Assembly (NCBI RefSeq): GCF_013375935.1
Contig: NZ_CP056117.1
Span: 2,480,001 to 2,544,000, forward strand
Reading direction: 5' to 3'
DNA length: 64,000 nucleotides
DNA from: Enterobacter cloacae
GTDB taxonomy: Bacteria; Pseudomonadota; Gammaproteobacteria; Enterobacterales; Enterobacteriaceae
The notes below the pieces were generated by a model, which saw nothing but the letters and a program-made list of their open reading frames with translations, had not been told where the DNA came from and did not search any database. Position numbers and translations under genes: made by a program. Positions 8,336 to 21,081 of the stretch are shown here, piece after piece (within the stretch, counting starts at the first letter, position 1; each line of letters starts with the position of its first letter).

Positions 8336-9523
8336 TTACAGAACCAGAGCTGCAATAGAGGCAGACAGTACGCTCACCAGCGTTGAACCGTAAACAAGCT
8401 TCAGGCCGAAGCGAGAAACCACGTTACCCTGCTCTTCGTTCAGGCCTTTAATCGCGCCAGCGATGATACCGATAGAAGAGAAGTTCGCGAAGGAGACCAG
8501 GAACACGGACAGAATGCCTTCCGCACGTGGAGACAGCGTGCTGGCAATCTTCTGGAGATCCATCATCGCCACGAATTCATTGGAAACCAGCTTGGTTGCC
8601 ATGATACTTCCCACCTGCAGCGCCTCGTGCGCCGGCACGCCCATTACCCAGGCGACCGGATAGAAGATGTAGCCCAGGATACCCTGGAAGGAGATCCCCA
8701 GAACGGCCGCAAACAGGGCGTTCAGCGCTGCAATCAGCGCGATGAAACCAATCAGCATCGCGGCAACGATAATCGCGACCTTGAAACCAGCCAGAATGTA
8801 TTCACCCAGCATTTCGAAGAAGCTCTGTCCTTCATGCAGGTTGGACATCTGGATGTTCTCTTCGCTGGCGTCCACGCGGTATGGGTTGATGATCGACAGA
8901 ACGATAAAGGTGCTGAACATGTTCAGAACCAGCGCCGCAACCACGTATTTTGGCTCCAGCATGGTCATATACGCGCCCACGATAGACATGGAAACGGTAG
9001 ACATTGCGGTCGCCGCCATGGTGTACATGCGGTTGCGGGACATCTTGCCGAGGATATCTTTATACGCGATAAAGTTTTCAGACTGGCCCAGGATCAGCGA
9101 GCTGACGGCGTTGAACGATTCCAGCTTGCCCATGCCGTTGACTTTGGACAACAGGAAACCAATCGCACGGATAACCACGGGCAGAACGCGGATGTGCTGC
9201 AGGATCCCGATCAGGGCGGAGATGAAGACGATAGGGCAGAGAACCTTCAGGAAGAAGAAGGCCAGACCCTGATCGTTCATGCTGCCAAAGACGAAGTTTG
9301 TCCCTTCGTTGGCAAATCCGAGCAGTTTTTCGAACATTTCGGAGAAGCCTTTCACGAAGCCGAGGCCTACGTTGGAGTTCAGGAAGAACCACGCAAGTAA
9401 AACTTCAATGACCAGCAGCTGGACAACATAGCGAATACGAATTTTTTTGCGGTCTGTGCTGACCAGCAATGCAAGTGCAGTAACGACAACGAGTGCCAGG
9501 ACAAAATGAAGGACGCGGTCCAT
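8336..9523 (-). CDS. nupC: NupC, nucleoside:H+ symporter
   Basis: A 395-residue concentrative nucleoside transporter of the inner membrane that imports pyrimidine nucleosides and adenosine with protons. The sequence is recognisable along its full length ([14 protein letters not shown] at the start, family motif [11 protein letters not shown] in the middle, ending [10 protein letters not shown]). It appears five residues shorter than E. coli NupC, with the gap after ALFAAVLG in a hydrophobic region. It is a single gene, convergent with pdeA and divergent from mntH. E. coli nupC is known to be controlled by CRP and CytR; I see only a weak CRP-like motif upstream at 9619-9634. Confidence 0.95.
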   Translation of the reverse strand: MDRVLHFVLALVVVTALALLVSTDRKKIRIRYVVQLLVIEVLLAWFFLNSNVGLGFVKGFSEMFEKLLGFANEGTNFVFGSMNDQGLAFFFLKVLCPIVFISALIGILQHIRVLPVVIRAIGFLLSKVNGMGKLESFNAVSSLILGQSENFIAYKDILGKMSRNRMYTMAATAMSTVSMSIVGAYMTMLEPKYVVAALVLNMFSTFIVLSIINPYRVDASEENIQMSNLHEGQSFFEMLGEYILAGFKVAIIVAAMLIGFIALIAALNALFAAVLGISFQGILGYIFYPVAWVMGVPAHEALQVGSIMATKLVSNEFVAMMDLQKIASTLSPRAEGILSVFLVSFANFSSIGIIAGAIKGLNEEQGNVVSRFGLKLVYGSTLVSVLSASIAALVL

Positions 9524-9801
9524 ATTTGCTCCAAATATGAGGCAGGTTTAATTTCCGTGCACATTCTATGTAACAAGCACAAAGAAAACGAGATCAAGGC
9601 CACACTATAGTTACATCCTGTGACGAGTCTCAAAAATAGTGATCAACAATACATTTTTGTTATGTTAGGTAAATGAGTGAAAAGTTAAGTTTGTGTGCTA
9701 CGCTTCACAAATGTTCGTGCATTTTCACATTCTGTGATATCGCTCCACCTGCCTGTCTATCGTTCCCGGCTATCAGAGAAATCATGTTAACCACTTTAAA
9801 T

Positions 9802-9820
9802 GATCTTGATAATCATTCTC
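9802..9820 (+). promoter_or_regulatory. Fur box upstream of mntH
   Basis: GATCTTGATAATCATTCTC matches the 19-bp Fur consensus (GATAATGATAATCATTATC) at 16 of 19 positions and overlaps the putative -35 of mntH. E. coli mntH is known to be repressed by Fur with iron. Confidence 0.75.
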
Positions 9821-9835
9821 ATTTTGATAGCATAA

Positions 9836-11105
<1,270 letters not shown>

Positions 11106-11107
<2 letters not shown>

Positions 11108-11132
11108 AAAAAGGAGCCGCAAGGCTCCTTTC
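11106..11132 (-). terminator. Terminator between mntH and ypeC, strongest for ypeC
   Basis: GGAGCC, loop GCAA, GGCTCC. On the minus strand it is followed by seven T residues and lies just after the ypeC stop; on the plus strand only TTTC follows, so mntH termination here would be weaker. Confidence 0.8.
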
Positions 11133-11136
11133 AGAA

Positions 11137-11478
11137 TTAATGGTGATGGCCGTGTCCGCGGCCTCTCCCGTGACCCCTGCCGCCGTGGCGGTCATCGCGG
11201 TCGCGCCAGCCTTCACGGTAGCCGCGTTCATAGGCTTTGCGTTTATCCCAGCCGCGGTGATAGCCGTTGTCGTGTTTCCACCAGCGGTTTTTACGCCATT
11301 CATAATGACGATGCCAGTAGTCACGGTCGCGCCAGTAGCCACCGTCCCAGTATCTGCCGTAGTCATCACGATCGCCAATTTGTAATTTTACGGATGGCAA
11401 CAGGGTGATTTCGCCCGCGTTGGCGACCAGCGGGGCCGAAGCCAGTAATACCGCTGCAAGAATCAGTGACCTGAACAT
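11137..11478 (-). CDS. ypeC: YpeC, DUF2502 putative periplasmic protein
   Basis: A 113-residue secreted protein. I chose the ATG at 11478 ([12 protein letters not shown]) because a GAAGGAG ribosome site lies seven bases ahead; an in-frame ATG 15 bp upstream lacks one. A signal peptide covers about residues 1-22 (ending ANA, mature GEITLLPS). The mature part is full of Trp, Tyr, Arg and Asp ([20 protein letters not shown]) and ends in a Gly/Arg/His tail finishing HGHHH. The function is unknown; the His-rich tail next to mntH invites a metal-related idea, which is only inference. The E. coli ortholog sits in the same place. Confidence 0.88.
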   Translation of the reverse strand: MFRSLILAAVLLASAPLVANAGEITLLPSVKLQIGDRDDYGRYWDGGYWRDRDYWHRHYEWRKNRWWKHDNGYHRGWDKRKAYERGYREGWRDRDDRHGGRGHGRGRGHGHHH

Positions 11479-11604
11479 ACTTTTCTCCTTCACGATCGGG
11501 GCCGTTGTCCGGCCTGTTAACGCAATATTAAGGGGTGGTAAAGTCCCTTATCATCGCCTCAACTCCGAAATCTCAGGTGAGAGCACTTTTTGCTAAAGAT
11601 GATT

Positions 11605-12609
11605 TTATGTTGTGCTACTGAGTATGTTGTCGATCGCGATTAACTCGTCCGCAGAGAAATGCAAATTCCCCAGCATGCCGACCGCATCATCGATTTGTGC
11701 GGTCTTACTTGCACCAATCAGCACTGAGGTAACGGCTTCATGGCGCAGTACCCACGCCAGGGCCATCTGCGACAGCTTCTGCCCGCGGCTTTCGGCCAGA
11801 GCGTTAAGCTGTTGTACCTTTTCCCGTTTCTCTTCGGTTATCTGCTCTGGGTTAAGAAACTTACTGCCGCTGGCTGCGCGGGAATCTGCGGGTATCCCGT
11901 GGAGATAGCGATCGGTCAGCTGTCCGCCCGCCAGGGGAGAGAAGGGAATACAACCCACCCCTTTCTGCTGCAACACCTGGAGCAAACCCGCTTCCGGGGC
12001 GCGTTCGAACATGGAGTACTTCGGCTGGTGGATAAGACAGGGCGTGCCCAGATCCTCCAGTATTTCAATCGCCTGTCGCGCCAGCTCTGCCGGGTAGTTG
12101 GACAGGCCGATGTACAGCGCTTTGCCCTGGCGCACCAGATGGTCAAGCGCTTTCATCGTTTCACCGAGCGGCGTTTCCGGATCGGGACGGTGGTGATAGA
12201 AAATATCCACATACTCGAGTCCCATGCGTTTGAGGCTCTGATCCAGGCTGGAGATCAGATATTTACGCGAACCCCAGTCGCCGTAGGGCCCGTCCCACAT
12301 GGTGTAGCCCGCTTTGGTGGAGACGATCACCTCATCGCGCCAGGGCAGGAAATCTTCCTGCAGGATGCGCCCGAAGTTGCGTTCGGCTGAGCCGGGAGGC
12401 GGGCCGTAGTTATTGGCAAGGTCAAAATGCGTAATACCTAAATCAAAGGCGCGCTGTAAAAGTTGACGGCTGTTTTCGAGCAGCGTCGCGTCGCCAAAAT
12501 TATGCCAGAGGCCCAGCGAGATGGCGGGTAACCTGAGTCCGCTCTGCCCGCAGCGGCGGTACTGCATTGTCTGGTAACGATTTTTGTCAGGCTGATAGCC
12601 CATAGTCAT
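11605..12609 (-). CDS. akr: Aldo/keto reductase (Akr, YghZ-like)
   Basis: A 334-residue NADPH-dependent aldo/keto reductase with a TIM-barrel fold. It is clearly related to E. coli YghZ (L-glyceraldehyde 3-phosphate reductase): SGLRLPALSLGLWHNFG-type N-terminus, the catalytic stretch FDLANNYGPPPGSAE (about residues 62-76), and the cofactor segment SVLIGASK near the C-terminus. It is divergent from ipdC across a TyrR-box region. From memory, in Enterobacter cloacae UW5 this divergent gene was named akr and found to be TyrR-regulated with ipdC, so it may handle an aldehyde produced from the indolepyruvate route; the substrate is not shown by the sequence. Start alternatives exist at 12603 and 12567. 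Confidence 0.85.
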   Translation of the reverse strand: MTMGYQPDKNRYQTMQYRRCGQSGLRLPAISLGLWHNFGDATLLENSRQLLQRAFDLGITHFDLANNYGPPPGSAERNFGRILQEDFLPWRDEVIVSTKAGYTMWDGPYGDWGSRKYLISSLDQSLKRMGLEYVDIFYHHRPDPETPLGETMKALDHLVRQGKALYIGLSNYPAELARQAIEILEDLGTPCLIHQPKYSMFERAPEAGLLQVLQQKGVGCIPFSPLAGGQLTDRYLHGIPADSRAASGSKFLNPEQITEEKREKVQQLNALAESRGQKLSQMALAWVLRHEAVTSVLIGASKTAQIDDAVGMLGNLHFSADELIAIDNILSSTT

Positions 12610-12687
12610 GTCCTCTGGCGCAGGTAAGAAAAGTCAGTGTATGCGTTTACACAAACCTGAAGAAAATGAGAATAGCCGAGCTTTTTT

Positions 12688-14447
<1,760 letters not shown>

Positions 14448-15683
14448 TTACCTGTCGTTTCGCCATCCCATCATTATCGGTTTGCCCGCCAGCAGGAGCC
14501 AGGCGGGCAACATCACGATGCAGAGCAGCGGCAGAAGCGTGGTATCCGGAACGACCACGGCCGCCATAAACAGGCTCAGCCAGGCATCGCGCGTCACCAC
14601 CAGTACCAGCCCCAGAATGGAGCAGGAGACGGTAATCGCCGCAGGAACAGCGTCAACATGCTCATGCAGCATAAGCCCCAGCGCGACGCCAACAAACACC
14701 GCCGGGAAGATACGCCCCCCGCGGAAGCCGCACGCCGCGGCCACCACCAGCGCCGCCAGCTTCACCAGCGCAAACAGCAGATAATCTGAAACGCTGAAGA
14801 CCTGGCTGAACGCCAGCTGCTGCATCTCGTCCAGGCCCTTGAACAGGGTTACCGTCCCGCCGATCGCGCCTAACGCGCCCAGAACAAAGCCACCCGTGCC
14901 CAGAATCAGCACCGGATGCTTCAGCCTGTGCATCAGACGATGCAGGCGCGGAAGGCACCACACCGCGACCATCCCCAGCGCGATCGCTATCGCAACGACG
15001 ACGGCACCGCTGAGAATATCGGCTATTTGCATCTGGCCGTAGTGGGGGATAGGGAGGGAAAAGTGGGGATTGAAAAACAGGCTGGTGGTAAGTGCCCCCG
15101 CCGCCGCCGCCATCAGCGGCGCAAAAAGTTTATCCCACAGCGGCACGTCCTGGTTACTGCTGAGGGTTTGAGAAAAGATGAGCGCAGCCGCGACGGGGGT
15201 GCCGAACAGCGCTCCGATGGTCCCGGCGGAGGCGAGGATCGTCCAGTCCAGCGCGCCGACGCGCGGGAAGAGACGCGCTCCCAGAAAAACCGCCAGCGCG
15301 ATGTTAACCGCCATAATGGGATGCTCGGGGCCGAGGCTGACGCCACCCGCAAGGCCGAGAATCAGCGCGATAATGAGCCCCGGCAGCGCAGAGGGAGCGA
15401 TCGGCTCGCCAATCAACGGCTCCAGTGCCGGATCGGGACCGGCATGACCCGGGCTGTAGCGGATAACCAGACCCACGGCTATCCCGGTCAGGGTCAGCAT
15501 CATCACGATCCATCCCGGCGAGTCAATGCTGATGCCGAGTTTTACCGGAAGCGCTGTCCATAATATCGTTTGCAGCACCGACGCCACTTTCATGACGACA
15601 ATGAGCACCAGGCTCGACGCTACGCCAATAATCAGCGCCGGGATAGCCAATAACAGCATGGTTCTGGCTCGCGGATGGAGCAT
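14448..15683 (-). CDS. yfeO: YfeO, CLC-family ion channel/transporter
   Basis: A 411-residue polytopic inner-membrane protein of the chloride channel (CLC) family. The start at 15683 ([12 protein letters not shown]) has AGGAAAT ahead and agrees with the E. coli protein; an extra six codons upstream lack support. Family signatures visible are [13 protein letters not shown] (the GxGxP-type region) and [14 protein letters not shown]. The transported ion is untested as far as I know. Its 3' end directly meets the convergent ipdC stop with no spacer. Divergent from glk. Confidence 0.9.
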   Translation of the reverse strand: MLHPRARTMLLLAIPALIIGVASSLVLIVVMKVASVLQTILWTALPVKLGISIDSPGWIVMMLTLTGIAVGLVIRYSPGHAGPDPALEPLIGEPIAPSALPGLIIALILGLAGGVSLGPEHPIMAVNIALAVFLGARLFPRVGALDWTILASAGTIGALFGTPVAAALIFSQTLSSNQDVPLWDKLFAPLMAAAAGALTTSLFFNPHFSLPIPHYGQMQIADILSGAVVVAIAIALGMVAVWCLPRLHRLMHRLKHPVLILGTGGFVLGALGAIGGTVTLFKGLDEMQQLAFSQVFSVSDYLLFALVKLAALVVAAACGFRGGRIFPAVFVGVALGLMLHEHVDAVPAAITVSCSILGLVLVVTRDAWLSLFMAAVVVPDTTLLPLLCIVMLPAWLLLAGKPIMMGWRNDR

Positions 15684-15754
15684 GATGATTTCCTTGTACA
15701 AAACGGCTTAACGTTACTTTGCACAATCAGCATTGTGGCAATAGTGCAAAAGGT

Positions 15755-15768
15755 GCTGAAACGGTAAA
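15755..15768 (+). promoter_or_regulatory. Cra (FruR) site upstream of glk
   Basis: GCTGAAACGGTAAA fits the Cra consensus RSTGAAWCSNTHHW at every position and lies 120 bp ahead of glk. E. coli glk is a known Cra-repressed gene, which supports function here. Confidence 0.75.
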
Positions 15769-15888
15769 GTTATTATGTGACGAAGATCGATAATCCATGG
15801 GCAGTCACCTTCTGGTCGTTGTTGTTATCACGCCTTGAATTTACAGTGTCCCAAAGATTTATTCTGACTTTAGCGGAGCAGTAGAAGA

Positions 15889-16854
15889 ATGACAAAGTAT
15901 GCTTTGGTAGGTGATGTGGGCGGCACCAACGCGCGCCTTGCCCTGTGTGATGTGAATAGCGGTGAAATTTCCCAGGCGAAAACCTATTCAGGGCTGGATT
16001 TCCCAAGCCTGGAAGCGGTGGTTCGCGTCTATCTGGAAGAGCATCACGTTAACGTGGAAGACGGCTGTATCGCCATTGCCTGCCCAATCACCGGCGACTG
16101 GGTGGCGATGACCAACCACACGTGGGCATTCTCCATTGCCGAAATGCAGAAAAACCTCGGTTTCTCTCACCTTGAAATTATTAACGACTTCACCGCGGTC
16201 TCCATGGCTATTCCGATGCTTAAGCCCGAGCATCTGATCCAGTTCGGCGGCACCACACCGGTGGAAGGCAAGCCGATTGCCGTTTATGGCGCTGGCACGG
16301 GCCTCGGGGTAGCGCACCTGGTCCACGTCGACAAGCGCTGGGTGAGCCTGCCGGGCGAGGGCGGTCACGTGGATTTTGCGCCGAACAGCGAAGAAGAGGG
16401 GATCATTCTTGAGGAGCTGCGCGCGGAGATTGGCCACGTGTCGGCCGAGCGCGTGCTGTCCGGGCCGGGGCTGGTGAACCTGTATCGCGCAATTGTGAAA
16501 TCAGACGGCCGTCTGCCGGAAAATCTGCGGCCGAAAGATGTAACCGAACGCGCGCTGGCCGACAGCTGTATCGACTGCCGACGTGCGCTGTCGCTGTTCT
16601 GCGTAATCATGGGACGCTTCGGCGGCAACCTGGCGCTGAATCTCGGCACCTTTGGCGGCGTCTATATTGCGGGTGGGATTGTGCCGCGCTTCCTCGACTT
16701 CTTTACCGCCTCCGGTTTCCGCGGCGGCTTTGAAGACAAAGGACGCTTTAAAAGCTACGTGCAGGACATCCCCGTTTACCTGATTGTCCACGACAACCCC
16801 GGCCTGCTTGGGGCCGGTGCGCATCTGCGTCAGGTGCTCGGTCAGATCCTCTGA
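15889..16854 (+). CDS. glk: Glucokinase
   Basis: A 321-residue cytoplasmic hexokinase-type enzyme that phosphorylates free glucose with ATP, the same length as E. coli Glk. The phosphate-binding motif [12 protein letters not shown] begins at residue 8, the sugar-binding Asn/Asp pair is in [10 protein letters not shown] (about 100), and the second ATP site [10 protein letters not shown] is near 135. The start is preceded by a GGAG/AGAAG ribosome site. The gene stands alone with a Cra box upstream. In K-12 the fry PTS cluster lies between glk and ypdB; here the two are convergent with only 35 bp between. Confidence 0.97.
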   Translation: MTKYALVGDVGGTNARLALCDVNSGEISQAKTYSGLDFPSLEAVVRVYLEEHHVNVEDGCIAIACPITGDWVAMTNHTWAFSIAEMQKNLGFSHLEIINDFTAVSMAIPMLKPEHLIQFGGTTPVEGKPIAVYGAGTGLGVAHLVHVDKRWVSLPGEGGHVDFAPNSEEEGIILEELRAEIGHVSAERVLSGPGLVNLYRAIVKSDGRLPENLRPKDVTERALADSCIDCRRALSLFCVIMGRFGGNLALNLGTFGGVYIAGGIVPRFLDFFTASGFRGGFEDKGRFKSYVQDIPVYLIVHDNPGLLGAGAHLRQVLGQIL

Positions 16855-16861
16855 CAACCGT

Positions 16862-16885
16862 CTCCCTCTCCTGCGGGAGAGGGAA
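16862..16885. repeat. GGGAGAGGG-type palindrome between glk and ypdB
   Basis: CCCTCTCC and GGAGAGGG form an eight-base stem with loop TGCG. It is a short member of the dispersed family also seen at 28162, 37847, 50465, 55495 and 57777, and may act as a transcript end for the convergent genes. Confidence 0.7.
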
Positions 16886-16889
16886 CATT

Positions 16890-17621
16890 CTACAGGTGCA
16901 TGAGCTGGCGGAACGCTTTTACCCTGCTGCGGCTTACCGGCACCTGAAAATCCAGATCCTTAAGCCGCAAAATGTAGGTGTTATTAAACCAGGGTTCGAT
17001 TTCGCGGATCTTGTTCAGGTTCACGCAGAACGAACGGTGGCAGCGGAAGAAGTGGGCGGCCGGCAGTTTGTTGCAGAATTCGGTAATGTTCATTGCCATC
17101 ACGTAGGATTCATGCCGCGTATAAACAAACGTCATTTTTTCATGCGCTTCGGCATAGTAAATATCGTCGATCGGCGTGACGATAATCCGCTCGTCCTTCA
17201 CCAGATTAATGGTGTCGTTTTCCCGCGCTGCCGGGCTGTTGCCTGCGGGCTGCGCCTGCTGCTGCCATGCCGCCTCCAGCTTATGCAGCATGCTGATAAT
17301 CCGCGACTCCTGGTACGGCTTGAGAATGTAGTCAAACGCCTCCAGCTCGAAGGCCTCCACCGCATGCTCTTTCCAGGCAGTGACAAACACGATAAACGGC
17401 TTGTGGGCGAACTGGTTGATATTTTGCGCCAGCAGGACGCCGTCCAGCGAGGGAATATTGATATCGAGAAAAATGGCGTCGACCCGGTTATGCTGCAGAA
17501 ATTTCAGCACGTCCAGACCGTCGTCAAAACAGCCGACAATCTCCATCTGGCTGTGGGTTTTAATCAGCCAGCTCAGCTCCTGTTGAGCCAGAAATTCATC
17601 TTCTACGATGATTACTTTCAT
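16890..17621 (-). CDS. ypdB: YpdB, LytTR-family response regulator
   Basis: A 243-residue response regulator. The receiver domain covers residues 1-120, with phosphoacceptor Asp53 in FLDINIPSLDG and Glu7-Asp8 at its start. The C-terminal LytTR DNA-binding domain runs from about 140 (YYAEAHEKMTFVYTR and FFRCHRSFCVNLNKI are typical). In E. coli YpdA/YpdB (also called PyrS/PyrR) senses extracellular pyruvate and activates the transporter gene yhjX, which is not in this window. It is the downstream gene of the ypdA-ypdB operon, 13 bp after ypdA. Confidence 0.95.
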   Translation of the reverse strand: MKVIIVEDEFLAQQELSWLIKTHSQMEIVGCFDDGLDVLKFLQHNRVDAIFLDINIPSLDGVLLAQNINQFAHKPFIVFVTAWKEHAVEAFELEAFDYILKPYQESRIISMLHKLEAAWQQQAQPAGNSPAARENDTINLVKDERIIVTPIDDIYYAEAHEKMTFVYTRHESYVMAMNITEFCNKLPAAHFFRCHRSFCVNLNKIREIEPWFNNTYILRLKDLDFQVPVSRSRVKAFRQLMHL

Positions 17622-17634
17622 GCGTTACTCCGGC

Positions 17635-19332
17635 TTACGGCAACAAGGATATGGGGGCATGAACGGGGGTTCGTTCATTTGGAACATAAAAGGCGATTTC
17701 GGTGCCCGGCTCAAGGCGGTGAATGTGCAGCCCGTCGCCGAACAGTAGCTTGACCCGGTGATGCACGTTCAGCAGCCCAATTTTATTGCCCGGCATTTCG
17801 TTAGATTCAACGCGTTCAATCACTTTTGGATCAATGCCGTGTCCGGTATCGCGGACGGCAATACGCACGCGGTTGCCGCTTTCCGTCACGCTAATCGTTA
17901 CCACGCCCTTGCCTTTACACGGCTGAATGCCGTGAACAATGGCGTTTTCCACCAGCGGCTGGATCAGCAGGCTTGGGATCACGCAGTTGACCTCTTCATC
18001 AATATCGTAAATGACGGTGAGCTTATCGCCAAAGCGCGCCTGCTCAATGGCGATGTAATCCTTGATTTGGTATAGCTCTTTTTTGATGTCGATCTGCTCG
18101 TCGTCTTTCAGCTCAATGTTGTAGCGCAGATAGCGTGACAGATTGAAAATCAGCTGGCGTGCGGTGTCCGGATTAAGACGGATGGAGGAGGAGATAGCAT
18201 TCAGGGCGTTGAACAGGAAATGGGGATTGATTTTACTTTGCAGCGCACGCAGCTCTGCCTTATTTGCCATCTCGCGCAGCTGCTCGGCGCGGGAAACCTC
18301 AAGCTGGGTAGAGATGATCTGCGACAGGCCAATCGCCATCTCCTGAAGCGAGGAGGTAATTTGGTGCGCATGGCAGTAGTAAATTTTCAGCGTCCCCGTC
18401 ACCACGCCCTTTTCCCACAGGGGGATCACCAGCATCGAGTGGATCTCTGGCGTTCGGTGGGCTTCATCATTGTTTTTAATGATGATTTTACCGTAGTTAA
18501 TCGCCTGTCTGGTGGTGGGGCTGATGGTGTCGTCATTGTCGCGATAGTTGTGTTCACCCACGCCCACGTAAGCCAGCACGTGATTGATATTGGTGATGGC
18601 AACCGCATCGGCGTGAATATCCCGACGGATGATCTCGCACACCTGGCGCAACGATTCGGCGTTAACGTGACGGAAAAGCGGCAGCGTTTTGTTGGCAATA
18701 TCCAGCGCCAGCTTGGCCTGACGTGCGGCGCTGGCCTCCTTTTCCCCTTCCACGCTCTGCACCAGCAGCACGATAAAACCGATACAGACGCTGCCGAGGA
18801 TCATCGGAATGCCGATCTTAGAGACGATGTCCAGCCCCAGCGCAACGGTTGGTGCCCAGGCGACAACCAGAATCATGGTCAGCGTTTCGCAGATCATCCC
18901 GGCGATAATCCCCGCCCGCCAGTGCTGTTTTTTCGGGAATTTGCGGTTAATCCAGCCGGAGAGCACCCCGGCGATAATGCTGGTGATAAAACAGGGGATT
19001 GCCGTTACGCCGCCAATATCAATCAGGTAACGATGGGTACCGGCGATAATGCCCGTAATAATCCCGACCCAGGGGCCAAAGAGGATCCCGCCTGACATCA
19101 CGGCGATGATGCGCACGTTGACCAGCGAGCCTTCTACCGGCACGCCGGACCAGGTACTGAACAGGGCAAGCAGCGAAAAGATGAACGTGACGGCCAGGAG
19201 CTCTTTTGGTGAGTGGGCAGATTTATGCAAAAGCTCGCGGAACAGGCGAATGCGTATAAGGAAAAACAGACAGATCAGCATTAACGCCGCGCGGTCAAAC
19301 ACCGCCAGAAGCATATTGAAGATTTCGTGCAC
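17635..19332 (-). CDS. ypdA: YpdA, LytS-type pyruvate sensor histidine kinase
   Basis: A 565-residue sensor kinase, exactly the E. coli length. Residues 1-190 hold the 5TMR-LYT membrane domain with about six hydrophobic segments, followed by a GAF domain (about 215-350) and a HisKA-LytS catalytic region. The phosphorylated histidine is His371 in [15 protein letters not shown]; the ATP-binding part carries [10 protein letters not shown] and DTGHGI. It phosphorylates YpdB. The last residues differ from E. coli. It is divergent from alaC across a 386-bp region. Confidence 0.95.
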   Translation of the reverse strand: MHEIFNMLLAVFDRAALMLICLFFLIRIRLFRELLHKSAHSPKELLAVTFIFSLLALFSTWSGVPVEGSLVNVRIIAVMSGGILFGPWVGIITGIIAGTHRYLIDIGGVTAIPCFITSIIAGVLSGWINRKFPKKQHWRAGIIAGMICETLTMILVVAWAPTVALGLDIVSKIGIPMILGSVCIGFIVLLVQSVEGEKEASAARQAKLALDIANKTLPLFRHVNAESLRQVCEIIRRDIHADAVAITNINHVLAYVGVGEHNYRDNDDTISPTTRQAINYGKIIIKNNDEAHRTPEIHSMLVIPLWEKGVVTGTLKIYYCHAHQITSSLQEMAIGLSQIISTQLEVSRAEQLREMANKAELRALQSKINPHFLFNALNAISSSIRLNPDTARQLIFNLSRYLRYNIELKDDEQIDIKKELYQIKDYIAIEQARFGDKLTVIYDIDEEVNCVIPSLLIQPLVENAIVHGIQPCKGKGVVTISVTESGNRVRIAVRDTGHGIDPKVIERVESNEMPGNKIGLLNVHHRVKLLFGDGLHIHRLEPGTEIAFYVPNERTPVHAPISLLP

Positions 19333-19718
19333 GGTCAGGCCTGGGAATACGGGAAAAAGCTATGATAAAAAACCTCGCGTCCGATCGCCAGTTATCCGTC
19401 AGATTTATCAAATGGGGAAAAACCATAATTCTCAAAGGGGATTGTTCGCTTTTGACTGAAAGACGCTGCGTTTCCGTTTGTCGGAAAATGCCAGGTAAAG
19501 ATACTGATAACAACCTGTTAAATCGTAGCGGTAAAAACTGGCCGCTCGCGATAATGGTTCCGCTTTTCACTGCGATGTGATTCCCGTTTTAGTGCAAAAT
19601 GTTTTTTTGTCGATTGCCCCTCGACAGCATCTTTTTCTTCAGGTTATTTTCTAGGCATGCCACGCTGGTGGCAGCGTCGCTCGGACGGTCCGGGCGCTAA
19701 CGTGACTCTGAGGAACCT
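19333..19718. other. Divergent ypdA-alaC control region (386 bp)
   Basis: No gene of recognised function. AT-rich DNA in the ypdA half presumably holds its promoter; I cannot assign elements firmly. Close to alaC there is a five-pair hairpin (GCCAC at 19659, GTGGC at 19668) and a 46-codon open frame starting at 19657 ([16 protein letters not shown]) that overlaps the alaC start in another frame. Its ribosome site is weak, so I do not call it a gene. Confidence 0.4.
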
Positions 19719-20954
19719 ATGGCTGAATTCAGTCCTGAACGCCGTTTTACGCGTATCGATCGTCTCCCCCCTTATGTTTTTAACATCACTGCTGAACTGA
19801 AAATGGCTGCGCGTCGGCGCGGCGAAGACATTATTGATTTCAGCATGGGTAATCCTGACGGCCCTACGCCTCCCCACATTGTGGAAAAACTCTGCACGGT
19901 CGCCCAGCGGCCTGATACGCACGGCTACTCGACGTCGCGGGGTATTCCCCGGTTGCGCCGGGCGATCTCACGCTGGTATCAGGATCGCTATCAGGTCGAT
20001 ATCGATCCCGAAAGTGAAGCGATCGTGACCATCGGCTCGAAAGAGGGGCTGGCGCACCTGATGCTGGCGACCCTCGATCATGGCGATACCGTACTGGTGC
20101 CAAACCCGAGCTACCCGATTCATATTTACGGTGCGGTGATTGCCGGCGCGCAGGTTCGTTCGGTACCGCTGGTGGAAGGCGTCGACTTCTTTAACGAGCT
20201 GGAACGTGCCATTCGCGAAAGCTACCCGAAGCCGAAGATGATGATCCTCGGCTTCCCGTCAAACCCAACGGCACAGTGTGTCGAACTGGAATTCTTTGAG
20301 AAAGTGGTGGCCCTGGCGAAGCGTTACGACGTGCTGGTGGTACACGATCTGGCCTACGCCGATATCGTCTATGACGGCTGGACAGCCCCGTCAATTATGC
20401 AGGTGCCCGGCGCCCGTGACGTGGCGGTAGAGTTCTTTACGCTGTCGAAAAGTTACAACATGGCGGGCTGGCGTATTGGTTTTATGGTCGGGAACAAGAC
20501 GCTGGTGAGCGCCCTGGCGCGGATTAAAAGTTACCACGACTATGGCACCTTTACGCCGCTGCAGGTTGCGGCCATCGCTGCGCTGGAGGGCGATCAGCAG
20601 TGCGTGCACGACATCGCCGCCCAGTACAAGCGCCGCCGTGACGTGCTGGTCAAAGGGCTTCATGAGGCCGGCTGGATGGTGGAAATGCCAAAAGCGTCGA
20701 TGTACGTCTGGGCGAAAATTCCCGAGCCGTATGCGGCGATGGGCTCGCTGGAATTTGCTAAAAAATTGCTTCAGGACGCGAAGGTGTGCGTCTCGCCGGG
20801 CATCGGCTTTGGTGACTACGGTGACACGCACGTTCGGTTTGCGCTTATCGAAAACAGCGACCGTATTCGTCAGGCCGTGCGGGGAATAAAAAGCATGTTC
20901 CGTGCCGACGGCCTGCTTGCGACGAAGAGCGTGGCGGAACAACCCGAATCGTAA
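19719..20954 (+). CDS. alaC: AlaC, glutamate-pyruvate aminotransferase (alanine synthesis)
   Basis: A 411-residue class I/II PLP-dependent aminotransferase that makes L-alanine from pyruvate with glutamate as donor; E. coli AlaC has 412 residues. The PLP lysine is Lys244 in [15 protein letters not shown], and other fold-type I signatures are present (SMGNPDG near 42, NPSYPIH near 129, HDLAYADI near 209). GAGGAAC precedes the start. The gene is monocistronic, ends at a clear terminator, and is divergent from the pyruvate-sensing pair ypdA-ypdB, a suggestive pairing because AlaC consumes pyruvate. Confidence 0.96.
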   Translation: MAEFSPERRFTRIDRLPPYVFNITAELKMAARRRGEDIIDFSMGNPDGPTPPHIVEKLCTVAQRPDTHGYSTSRGIPRLRRAISRWYQDRYQVDIDPESEAIVTIGSKEGLAHLMLATLDHGDTVLVPNPSYPIHIYGAVIAGAQVRSVPLVEGVDFFNELERAIRESYPKPKMMILGFPSNPTAQCVELEFFEKVVALAKRYDVLVVHDLAYADIVYDGWTAPSIMQVPGARDVAVEFFTLSKSYNMAGWRIGFMVGNKTLVSALARIKSYHDYGTFTPLQVAAIAALEGDQQCVHDIAAQYKRRRDVLVKGLHEAGWMVEMPKASMYVWAKIPEPYAAMGSLEFAKKLLQDAKVCVSPGIGFGDYGDTHVRFALIENSDRIRQAVRGIKSMFRADGLLATKSVAEQPES

Positions 20955-20964
20955 CCGACAAAAA

Positions 20965-20993
20965 AAACAGGCGCCGCTGGCGCCTGTTTTTTT
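20965..20993 (+). terminator. Rho-independent terminator of alaC
   Basis: AACAGGCGCC, loop GCT, GGCGCCTGTT followed by a T tract, 11 bp after the stop. The A-rich left side lets it also end leftward transcripts coming from ypdK. Confidence 0.9.
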
Positions 20994-21009
20994 GACTGCA
21001 TTTTCTTAA

Positions 21010-21081
21010 CTAGATCATCAGAGCAAACGTTCCGGCCCAAACTAAAACAATAACCGAAATGCCCATAAAGAAATATTTCAC
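21010..21081 (-). CDS. ypdK: YpdK, 23-residue membrane peptide
   Basis: A very short gene reading MKYFFMGISVIVLVWAGTFA and then LMI, starting with GTG at 21081 and ending TAG. A GGAG ribosome site lies nine bases ahead of the GTG; an ATG 9 bp further upstream is in another frame. The product is one hydrophobic helix with a Lys at the N-terminus, so a single-span inner-membrane peptide is expected. The sequence matches E. coli YpdK as I remember it, which lies at the same place downstream of alaC on the opposite strand. Its function is unknown. Confidence 0.85.
   Translation of the reverse strand: MKYFFMGISVIVLVWAGTFALMI

Noticed and set aside
8627..9400. 257-codon open frame opposite nupC
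   Set aside because: Antisense to a well-conserved gene, highly charged His/Gln/Arg composition typical of the complement of membrane-protein codons.
9619..9634. CRP site for nupC
   Set aside because: Only one half-site is good (TGTGA-N6-TCAAA) and its distance to the putative -10 is not the usual one; kept only as a remark.
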